Below, one piece after another: positions 1 through 5,189 of a stretch of DNA of 8,869 bases. The notes beneath the pieces were generated by a model. It saw nothing but the letters and a program-made list of their open reading frames with translations. It was not told the origin of the DNA and searched no databases. How positions within the stretch are numbered: the first letter of the stretch is position 1; the number at the start of each line of letters is the position of its first letter. This stretch comes from Candidatus Gorgonimonas leptogorgiae (GTDB lineage: Bacteria; Pseudomonadota; Gammaproteobacteria; Pseudomonadales; Endozoicomonadaceae). The position numbers and the translations under genes are program-made. The stretch spans positions 1 to 8,869 of the forward strand of contig CAKNAD010000114.1 of assembly GCA_929200515.1 (NCBI GenBank), read 5' to 3'.

Positions 1-28
1 CCATTTTACTTAGCCCTGAAACCTAGTA

Positions 29-49
29 TTTTCATCTGCCACGTGTATA
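29..49 (-). repeat. Dispersed 20-nt repeat, copy 1 (TATACACGTGG motif)
   Basis: Read on the minus strand this is TATACACGTGGcAGATGAAA. The same 20 bases with one difference occur on the plus strand at 8705-8724. Both copies lie just 3' of a coding sequence (pilin here, scpB there), in the same orientation relative to that gene. Confidence 0.5.
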
Positions 50-73
50 TACACCTTCAAGTAGAAGGTGTAT
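49..73. repeat. Palindromic repeat, unit A (3' of pilin gene)
   Basis: A perfect 10-bp inverted repeat (49-58 with 64-73) around a 5-base loop, 16 bases past the pilin stop codon. It can form a stable hairpin in the pilin mRNA, but on that strand no U-run follows, so it resembles a REP-like 3' stabiliser more than an intrinsic terminator. Its core, ACCTTCTACTTGAA read on the minus strand, recurs exactly at 824-837 and approximately at 3876-3900. Confidence 0.6.
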
Positions 74-88
74 TTATTTAGTAATACT

Positions 89-517
89 TTAGAAGTTAGT
101 TACTGCATCAGTAGCACAAAGATTATTTGCACCAGTATCGCCGCCATTGTTACATACTAATGTCCAGTTTACACCTGTAGCATCAGAAGTGAAAATTAGT
201 GTTTGAGCTCCAAATGGTCCGCCTGGTGTAACTGTGAATTCCATGGCTCCAGCAACTTCTCTGGCAGATGTTAGACTTCCAAAAACATTAGGTACTCCGC
301 CATTACCAGGGGTGCAGTCGGCAATTTCACGAGCTTGTGCACATATTGCCACTGCTGTTTGATATGGTCTAATTTCAGCCATAGCAGCAGTTGCTCTAGC
401 GTTTCTAGTATATGCTTGGTATTGTGGGATGGCTATACTTGCCAATATAGAGATAATAGCAATAGCTATCATTAACTCAATTAAAGTAAAACCTTTTTGT
501 ATTTTAAAGTTAGCCAT
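89..517 (-). CDS. pilA: Type IV major pilin (PilA/PilE family)
   Basis: Structural subunit of the type IV pilus, assembled from the inner membrane after cleavage by prepilin peptidase PilD. The 142-residue precursor has a short basic leader and a class III signal, KG^FTLIELM, with predicted cleavage between Gly9 and Phe10 and the conserved mature Glu5 (precursor Glu14). Residues 10-31 form the hydrophobic assembly helix. Four cysteines (59, 68, 122, 134) suggest two disulfides; the 122/134 pair would close the C-terminal D-region loop. A start seven codons further upstream (538) is open, but the ATG at 517 follows AAGGAG with 5-nt spacing and gives a leader of normal length. The gene is alone on this strand; pilin assembly genes are not in the window. 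An inverted repeat lies just past the stop. The family is clear; whether this is the major pilin or a minor one is inferred from its size. Confidence 0.95.
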   Translation of the reverse strand: MANFKIQKGFTLIELMIAIAIISILASIAIPQYQAYTRNARATAAMAEIRPYQTAVAICAQAREIADCTPGNGGVPNVFGSLTSAREVAGAMEFTVTPGGPFGAQTLIFTSDATGVNWTLVCNNGGDTGANNLCATDAVTNF

Positions 518-565
518 CCTTTCTCCTTGTATGATCATGGCATAATTTGAGGTATTACTTCGGAT

Positions 566-592
566 ACTTCGGCTTTGAAAAAAAACTCTTTA
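566..592 (-). promoter_or_regulatory. Possible sigma-28 (FliA)-type promoter for the pilin gene
   Basis: Read on the minus strand, TAAA (592-589) is followed by exactly 15 bases and then GCCGAAGT (573-566). The FliA consensus is TAAA-N15-GCCGATAA, so the -35 core, the spacing and the first five bases of the -10 agree. Transcription would start about 40 bases before the pilin ATG at 517. I found no convincing sigma-54 (TGGCAC-N5-TTGC) or sigma-70 site in the same leader. GCCGA is rare in DNA this AT-rich, but a single site is not proof. Confidence 0.4.
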
Positions 593-823
593 TTGCCATA
601 AGTTACTAGAATAAACATTAAATTAGGTTTAGTTTTTTGTTGTTTTGTGGATTTAATAAAGACTTTTATGTAAGCATTCTTCCTGTATTTAATCATATTA
701 CTAGCAGTAGATAAACATTAGATATTTTGATGTGCTTTTAATATACTTATTTTCAGGTTGATTATGCTAGAAGTATTATGGTGTATAATATCCTTTTATT
801 GTAAAATTGCAGTAATTATAAGT

Positions 824-837
824 ACCTTCTACTTGAA
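824..837 (+). repeat. Dispersed repeat core, unit B (ACCTTCTACTTGAA)
   Basis: An exact 14-base match to the core of the palindromic unit at 51-73, in the opposite orientation. The second arm of the palindrome is not preserved here: the core is followed by TAATATT instead of GGTGTAT. It lies 19 bases before the chosen start of the downstream gene. Confidence 0.5.
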
Positions 838-856
838 TAATATTAGAGAGATCATT

Positions 857-1201
857 ATGAATTATACACTTAAAAAAAATATGTCTATGTCTAGGTTGCT
901 TACGATTATTTTTTATATTATGTATATTACTGTGCAGCTAATAGATACATATTATATCAAAACAAAAGACATTTCATGGTATATTAATATAATAACACTA
1001 TTGCCATTAATATTACCTATACAAGTATTATTTACTAATAGTAAAAAATCATATATATGGTTATGTTTTGTTTTATTTTTTTATTTTATTTCAGCGATAG
1101 AGAGTATTTTTATGTATCATGATTGGTTTTCTTGGTTAAATACCGTTGTTTGTGTTTTATTGTTTTCTGTCTGTATTTTAGCTACAAAATATGCAAAATA
1201 A
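857..1201 (+). CDS. Small four-helix inner-membrane protein, DUF2069-like
   Basis: A 114-residue, very hydrophobic protein of unknown biochemical function. Four membrane segments can be drawn at about residues 12-29, 41-58, 66-84 and 91-110. The order LLPLILPIQVLF, then a short polar turn with basic residues (NSKKS), then an aromatic helix W..FVLFFYF..AIES, matches the typical layout of DUF2069 proteins of gammaproteobacteria, as does the length. The ATG at 857 was chosen because AGAGAG lies about 6 bases upstream and because the longer TTG-started version (from 758) would read through a dispersed repeat. The gene converges on hda, with 24 bases between the stops. The family assignment rests on pattern memory; a different small membrane protein family is possible. 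Confidence 0.7.
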   Translation: MNYTLKKNMSMSRLLTIIFYIMYITVQLIDTYYIKTKDISWYINIITLLPLILPIQVLFTNSKKSYIWLCFVLFFYFISAIESIFMYHDWFSWLNTVVCVLLFSVCILATKYAK

Positions 1202-1225
1202 AAAACAATTAACAACTTCGGCAAA

Positions 1226-1933
1226 TTACCAAGACATAATGTCTTTTATAAACGGGATTGTTATCTTTCTTTTTTCTTTTAGGGACGCATAATCTAATTT
1301 ATTTAAAATATTAAATTCATTATGCATATTGTTTTTGCTTCTAGAAATAAGAAAGCGTATAACTTCTTCAGTTAGATTATGACCTTGTAATTTAGATCTT
1401 ATCTTTATCGCTTCTATTTTTTCTTTATCGTTTAAAGAATTTATTTTAAATACTATTCCCCAGCTTAGTCTAGATTTTAAGTCTTTTAGTTTGATTTCTG
1501 TTTCTGATGGCGATTTTTTTGAGCTTATAATTATTTTAACTTTAGCATCATATGCCCTATTAAATAAATTAAAAATAGCTTCTTCCCATTTAGGTATTCC
1601 TGATATTATGTCTATATCATCTATGCATACCTGATGAAAGTGTTCTACTCCATCGATAATATCAGGCGAGCAATGAATCATTTGCATCATTGGTAAGTAC
1701 ATGCTACGGCCGCCCATATCGTCTACGTGATGGCATGATGCTTGTAGCAAATGACTCAACCCAACTCCAGGGTTGCCATATAAATATACTATCGATTTAA
1801 GTGAATCAAACAGGTTGTCGTAATTAACAGCTAAAAGACTTATAGCATCGCTATTACAGCCTTGGCAATAATTAGCAAAAGTTAAATCGCTCTTTAACTG
1901 CATATTAAAAGTTAATTGCAAAGGTAAGCTCAT
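1226..1933 (-). CDS. hda: DnaA regulatory inactivator Hda
   Basis: Hda is an AAA+ protein that, with the DNA-loaded sliding clamp, triggers hydrolysis of ATP bound to DnaA and so prevents over-initiation of replication. At 235 residues it has the normal family length. Visible elements, in order: an N-terminal clamp-binding motif QLTFNM (6-11), a P-loop GNPGVGLSHLL (53-63), a Walker B strand VCIDDID (102-108), an arginine-finger segment SRLSWG with Arg155 (154-159), and the C-terminal lid ending KRKITIPFIKDIM (221-233), all collinear with E. coli Hda. The usual P-loop lysine is Leu59 here; E. coli Hda also deviates, with Arg. The first ATG is chosen because the next Met (11) would remove most of the clamp motif. 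No good Shine-Dalgarno sequence precedes it. Confidence 0.95.
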   Translation of the reverse strand: MSLPLQLTFNMQLKSDLTFANYCQGCNSDAISLLAVNYDNLFDSLKSIVYLYGNPGVGLSHLLQASCHHVDDMGGRSMYLPMMQMIHCSPDIIDGVEHFHQVCIDDIDIISGIPKWEEAIFNLFNRAYDAKVKIIISSKKSPSETEIKLKDLKSRLSWGIVFKINSLNDKEKIEAIKIRSKLQGHNLTEEVIRFLISRSKNNMHNEFNILNKLDYASLKEKRKITIPFIKDIMSW

Positions 1934-2262
1934 AAAATGTTCATTAATTTAATGCGAGATATAATTAAATTATTTTAAATGAAAAACAAATTAATTATTT
2001 AATAATAACTTTAAAATTATGTCATAATTAGCTTTTTAATATGTTTTAAAGTTACGCTTTTCTCTGTGATTATATTTTTAGTATGACTAATAATAATAAA
2101 TAATATCATATAATGCAACCAGCAATCTAGTGTATTTTGTGCCACGCCTTTAATTAAACAGTTTTAATAATAACTGCAAATTAAGTTTAGTGTTGCTAAT
2201 ATAAGGGAAAACATTTATAATAAGGGTACTTTTTCTAAAATAATCAACTGTAAATTTAACTA
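1934..2262. other. Divergent intergenic region between hda and queE
   Basis: A 329-base, very AT-rich stretch between two divergently transcribed genes. The queE promoter is clear at 2193-2221. For hda only weak candidates can be seen: on the minus strand TTGTTT (1990-1985), 17 bases, then AATTAT. I found no coding frame with family features, no RNA gene, and no preQ1 riboswitch-like pseudoknot before queE. Confidence 0.5.
2193..2221 (+). promoter_or_regulatory. Sigma-70 promoter of queE
   Basis: TTGCTA (2193-2198), a 17-base spacer, and a perfect TATAAT (2216-2221). Transcription would start near 2228, giving a leader of about 35 bases before the queE ATG. Confidence 0.75.
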
Positions 2263-2910
2263 ATGACCACTAAATTAAGAATTACTGAAATTTTTTATTC
2301 ATTGCAAGGAGAAACGCGCACAACAGGTATTCCTTGCGTGTTTATCAGACTTACTGGGTGCCCTTTAAGGTGTAGCTGGTGCGATACAGAATACTCCTTT
2401 AATGGTGGCACATTATTAGAGTTACAACAGATATTAACTACAGTTAAGTCTTACAGCCCTAAATATGTAACAGTTACTGGTGGTGAACCACTAGCACAAA
2501 AAAATTGTATTTTATTATTAAAACTGCTTGCAGATGCAGGATACCAAGTTTCTCTTGAAACAAGCGGGGCGATGTGTTTAAAAGAGGTAGATCATAGGGT
2601 GGTTAAGGTTATGGATATAAAACCGCCAAAGTCTGGAGAATCTCATAGAAATAACTATAACAACATTGCTCTATTAAATTATCAGGACCAAGTGAAATTT
2701 GTTATTGCGGATCGCACCGATTACGACTGGGCTGTTTCTAAGTTAATTGCCTATGATTTAGAATCTAAAGTAGCAGATGTATTGTTTTCTCCAGTAGCAA
2801 ACGTATTAAAAGAGTCAGATTTAGCTAATTGGATTATCGAAGATCGGTTAAATGTACGCTTTCAAATGCAATTACATAGATTTTTATGGGGCGATAAACA
2901 AGGAGTATAA
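2263..2910 (+). CDS. queE: 7-carboxy-7-deazaguanine synthase QueE
   Basis: A radical SAM enzyme of queuosine biosynthesis that converts 6-carboxy-5,6,7,8-tetrahydropterin to 7-carboxy-7-deazaguanine, between QueD and QueC. The [4Fe-4S] cluster motif is C33-x3-C37-x2-C40, in TGCPLRCSWCDTEYSF. Other family marks are the N-terminal EIFYSLQGE (9-17), the SAM-contacting GGEP (73-76), the MDIKPPKSGE segment, DQVKFVIADRTDYDW, and the typical QMQLHRFLWG near the C-terminus. At 215 residues it is full length. It has its own promoter and is not next to queC, queD or tol-pal genes here. No clear Shine-Dalgarno sequence is visible, but the ATG places the conserved N-terminus correctly. Confidence 0.97.
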   Translation: MTTKLRITEIFYSLQGETRTTGIPCVFIRLTGCPLRCSWCDTEYSFNGGTLLELQQILTTVKSYSPKYVTVTGGEPLAQKNCILLLKLLADAGYQVSLETSGAMCLKEVDHRVVKVMDIKPPKSGESHRNNYNNIALLNYQDQVKFVIADRTDYDWAVSKLIAYDLESKVADVLFSPVANVLKESDLANWIIEDRLNVRFQMQLHRFLWGDKQGV

Positions 2911-2946
2911 ATATTAAGCATATGAAAGTATCAATGCATGATAAAA

Positions 2947-3606
2947 TTACTCTTTAAGACCAAAATCTTTAGGTCTAGAAACAATATTACAACCGTCTCT
3001 TCTTCTTTGTTTGCAAAGCATAATGAGTTCGTTTCCATCTTCTACCACTATATCTTTAGTCCTTTGCTCCCATACTCGACTTAACATTGTTGATTCACGG
3101 CATTGTATTTCATCAGGTATAAACTCTCTACAAGTTTTGTATCTATGTTGCTCTTGGTCTGATGCCTTTACGGGAAAATTATTGCCGCCATGCCTCATTG
3201 GAACCCATTTACCAGTGCTACTTGCTTCTATTGTTGGAGAATCATTAGTGGTGATCGCTTCTATTGCTGAAGAATTACTCGTGATACTTGCTTCTGTTGT
3301 TGGTGAATAGTTTGAATTGTTAGTATTATCATTATTGTTTCCAGCAATATAAGGAGCAACAAACATTATAGTAGCAACAGTTATCCCTGTAATAGCTAGA
3401 ATAGTGAAAACCATAAATACAGCTTTATTCTCAGAGATTTTATCTTTTACTCTATTTAAAAATGGTTTTGTTTCTCTTGTAATTGTCACACCTTTACATG
3501 CAAACTTTGCTGTTGGATTTAAAGGCTCATTTGCTCCATCAGTTGTGTTTTTTTCTAGTTCAAAATAAACACTTGAGTTGCCTTTTATAATAGCTACATT
3601 ATTCAT
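2947..3606 (-). CDS. Hypothetical single-span membrane protein with Ser/Thr/Asn-rich linker
   Basis: I do not recognise this 219-residue protein. Residues 1-60 are polar with a basic stretch just before the membrane. Residues 62-88 form one strong transmembrane helix. Residues 89-132 are a low-complexity linker with an N-rich start and three degenerate repeats of the form TTEASIT / AIEAITT / TIEASST. A compact C-terminal part (133-219) has four cysteines (159, 169, 198, 206) and many charged residues. The positive-inside rule suggests the N-terminus is cytoplasmic and the cysteine-bearing part is periplasmic or exported, where disulfides could form. The start is supported by AAAGGA 5 bases before the ATG and a TATAAT about 30 bases upstream. 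It converges on queE (36 bases between stops). It is the first of three accessory-type genes on this strand. Coding is likely; function unknown. Confidence 0.7.
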   Translation of the reverse strand: MNNVAIIKGNSSVYFELEKNTTDGANEPLNPTAKFACKGVTITRETKPFLNRVKDKISENKAVFMVFTILAITGITVATIMFVAPYIAGNNNDNTNNSNYSPTTEASITSNSSAIEAITTNDSPTIEASSTGKWVPMRHGGNNFPVKASDQEQHRYKTCREFIPDEIQCRESTMLSRVWEQRTKDIVVEDGNELIMLCKQRRRDGCNIVSRPKDFGLKE

Positions 3607-3635
3607 TATATTCCTTTAATTTGAATAAAAAATGA

Positions 3636-3641
3636 ATTATA
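3636..3641 (-). promoter_or_regulatory. -10 element for the 2947-3606 gene
   Basis: A perfect TATAAT on the minus strand (3641-3636), preceded directly by CTG, 29 bases before the ATG. No good -35 hexamer is found 16-18 bases further upstream. Confidence 0.4.
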
Positions 3642-3730
3642 CAGGTTGCAGTTGAAAATGCGAGTTTTCAGCAAGTAATTTTTGGCTTATTAAACAAGGA
3701 TCCTGCTTTGTAAATTTAATGATGCTAAAG

Positions 3731-3770
3731 TGAACTACCCGCCTTAAAAGGTGGTGGTTTGCGGTGCGAG
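3731..3770 (+). other. Hairpin-bearing patch, possible end of a decayed IS200/IS605-type element
   Basis: GAACTACCCGCCTTAAAAGG is followed by TGGTGG: a 6-bp stem (3739-3744 with 3749-3754, one G-T pair) around TAAA. The stretch to 3770 is much richer in G and C than its surroundings. The ACTACCCGCC...GGTGG pattern recalls the hairpin near the right end of tnpB-carrying IS200/IS605 elements. No transposase or TnpB frame is adjacent, so this would be a remnant only. Confidence 0.25.
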
Positions 3771-3875
3771 AGTTAATAATGTATTCTAAAGCTTGATGAA
3801 AAGTAATCACATCAGGGAAGCATTACCACGGTATTTTTCTTTGAATTAAATCTTTTTACTAACATCTAAAAACAT

Positions 3876-3900
3876 GCATCTTCAAGTAAAAAGTGTGTAT
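3876..3900 (-). repeat. Dispersed repeat, unit C (degenerate)
   Basis: Read on the minus strand, ATACACACTTTTTACTTGAA then GATGC, which aligns with the minus-strand reading of unit A (ATACACCTTCTACTTGAAGG then TGTAT). The half ACTTGAAG is intact; the other arm is altered, so the palindrome is weak. Confidence 0.4.
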
Positions 3901-4019
3901 TAATCTAAGAACCTGTTTAGAGTCTTTTTAGTATAGCACTGCTCGCTATGATTTAGACATTAAGAGATTCTATCGCTAGTTATCATATGATATAAGTAAC
4001 TACTAAAAGTGTCTACGTA

Positions 4020-4838
4020 TTAACGGGTAGAGCTATAATAGGCGGTGGGGTAATCGTTAGTGATTTTTAATGTTGTCGGGTCAACTGTAACCGTGCCAAA
4101 ATTAGTATTTGTATCATAACAGCTAGTAAAATGGTCATATTCAGTAATAATATATTGTCCATCAAAAATATAGCTCGTATTAATATCAATTTTCCCAGGG
4201 TAGTTTATTAACTTTTCTAAAATGCTATCAACATTATATGTGTTTTTTGGGTGTCTAGCTCCAATAAGGATAACATTTTTATCTCCTAGAGGCAGATGAT
4301 TTAAAGCTTTATCTATGATATGATGAGTTACGGTTGAAACATGAGCCAATGCTAATTGAGTTGTTTTTTGATCTTGTATAATTGTGGCGACACAGTCTTG
4401 CACATTAGAGGTTCCTAGTTTATAGCTGTCTTTTTTCGTATACTTGACATCACCTTGATGAACATTATGAGCTAGTTTATCTGTATGAGTGCCATCATTA
4501 TGTCTTTTGACTTTTATGTCAAAAATACGATCTCCACAGCTTTTAACTTGATTGTCATTAAGTAAATCGGGATTTTGGGTTTTATTTTTTACACTTATGT
4601 GTAAATCTATGGTAAGTTCATCTTTTTCTACAGTATATAGAGATTTATCATAATCTTGCTGAATAGTTTTAAACGGAGCTGGTAGTTTTTTAACTGCTTC
4701 GCGGATTGCAGTAATATCTTGTTGATAGCTGTATTTTTTTTCAGCTATAAATATTTCACCTTTATTTTCTGTTAACGTGCTATCTAGTAACTGGTAAGAT
4801 TTAATGTTTGTGGTGTCTATGATTTTCTTCCGTATATT
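4020..4838 (-). pseudogene. 5'-decayed gene for a CheD/NTAN1-like (deamidase-fold) protein
   Basis: The minus-strand frame is open for 273 codons from just after a TAA (4841-4839) to the TAA at 4020-4022, but contains no ATG, GTG or TTG until a GTG at 4403, deep inside the frame. The central part reads KLGTSNVQDCVATIIQDQ then KTTQLALAHV. A Cys followed 17 residues later by a His, after a (L)GTS/GS strand and with LAH at the end, is the catalytic layout of CheD glutamine deamidases and of NTAN1 N-terminal asparagine amidohydrolases. The later strand VILIGAR resembles the NTAN1 strand HLVGGF. About 140 residues precede the Cys, so initiation at 4403 would remove the fold. The DNA upstream matches the 5' flank of the 5190-6263 gene, with a small deletion where that gene has its ATG. 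I infer recent loss of the start; use of a rare ATT or ATA start cannot be excluded. Confidence 0.65.
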
Positions 4839-4897
4839 TTATTTGCTAATTCAGGTTATTATTTTATAGACTGTTTTATTAAAAAAAAGTTCAGATC

Positions 4898-5050
4898 TGT
4901 TAGAGTATTTTAAATGCAGTTAGTAATTTTACCTGTAACAGGTTTTGTTGTATGATAACAATAATTATTAACTAATATAGGATAGCTTTTATTCTGGAGA
5001 TGCAATCCAGATACTCAGCTGTATTTTAAAGAATGAACGGAATAGAAATA
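4898..5050 (+). repeat. Direct repeat of the miaE leader, copy 1
   Basis: Matches 6243-6420. Positions 4942-5050 equal 6312-6420 at 106 of 109 bases with no gaps. Left of that the match continues with gaps: copy 1 lacks about 12 bases near 4910 and about 13 bases near 4924 that are present in copy 2. The repeat ends at the sixth codon of miaE; after it, copy 1 continues TAATAAATAC and copy 2 continues into the true gene. Confidence 0.9.
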
Positions 5051-5053
5051 TAA
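5033..5053 (+). pseudogene. miaE 5' stub (six codons)
   Basis: The copy-1 repeat carries the start of miaE: ATG and five further codons (MNGIEI), then an immediate TAA. It is a by-product of the duplication and marks its right boundary; it is not a gene in its own right. Confidence 0.8.
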
Positions 5054-5112
5054 TAAATACTTTTATGCTATTTAGTTATTGACAAAATATTAAATAAACT
5101 TGCAATAAAAGC

Positions 5113-5137
5113 AAAACCCTTGTATTAAAAGGGCTTT
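5113..5137 (-). terminator. Intrinsic terminator of the 5190-6263 gene
   Basis: On the minus strand, AAGCCCTT, a short A/T loop and AAGGG form a hairpin (core 5117-5121 with 5129-5133), followed by TTTTGCTTTTATT. It lies about 50 bases past the stop codon. Confidence 0.6.
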
Positions 5138-5189
5138 ATAGATATTAATATTGTCTATATTATTGAATAAAAAGACTTACATGCACCAT

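Larger units (their letters stand above)
518..856. other. Intergenic region between pilA and the DUF2069-type gene
   Basis: This 339-base AT-rich stretch separates two divergent genes. It holds the sigma-28-like site for the pilin gene (566-592), a TATAAT hexamer at 784-789 that could be a -10 for the rightward gene although no good -35 lies at the right distance, and a copy of the short dispersed repeat at 824-837. A weak TTG-started extension of the rightward frame (from 758) crosses that repeat and is not believed. I see no other gene. Confidence 0.5.
3607..4019. other. Non-coding stretch with scattered repeat remnants
   Basis: A 413-base region between two minus-strand genes. From left to right it holds the -10 element of the left gene, a GC-richer patch with a hairpin at 3739-3754, a copy of the dispersed repeat at 3876-3900, and a 12-base perfect palindrome TATCATATGATA at 3981-3992. 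No open frame here looks like a gene. The mixture of compositions suggests decayed mobile DNA, but nothing is intact enough to name. Confidence 0.4.
4839..5189. other. Intergenic region carrying miaE-leader copy 1 and a terminator
   Basis: A 351-base region between the decayed 4020-4838 gene and the 5190-6263 gene. It contains the frame-breaking stops of the former, repeat copy 1 (4898-5050), and a hairpin terminator (5113-5137) of the latter. TTGACA at 5079-5084 is a perfect -35 hexamer on the plus strand, but the matching -10 (GCAATA) is poor and nothing downstream on that strand would use it. Confidence 0.5.

Noticed and set aside
1..81. Open plus-strand frame at the left edge
   Set aside because: It reads through both repeat motifs and the hairpin 3' of the pilin gene, with no coding character.
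758..856. TTG-started N-terminal extension of the DUF2069-type gene
   Set aside because: It reads through a dispersed repeat (824-837), has no ribosome binding site, and makes the protein longer than the family; the ATG at 857 fits better.
1231..1245. Hairpin AAGACA-TAA-TGTCTT followed by TTTA as terminator of the 857-1201 gene
   Set aside because: It lies within the last codons of hda, the stem is only 6 bp of mostly A/T, and the T-run is short; it may be chance.
3011..3310. Plus-strand 99-residue open frame
   Set aside because: It lies antisense to the 2947-3606 gene, and its repeats mirror the low-complexity linker of that gene.
3901..3960. AGAACCTGTTTAGAGTC near 3907 as an insertion-sequence end
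   Set aside because: The resemblance to IS termini is loose, and no partner inverted repeat or transposase is found.
4020..4403. A 127-residue gene starting at GTG 4403
   Set aside because: The frame stays open for a further 145 codons upstream with coherent protein-like sequence, and this start would place the putative catalytic Cys at residue 4 and remove most of the fold.
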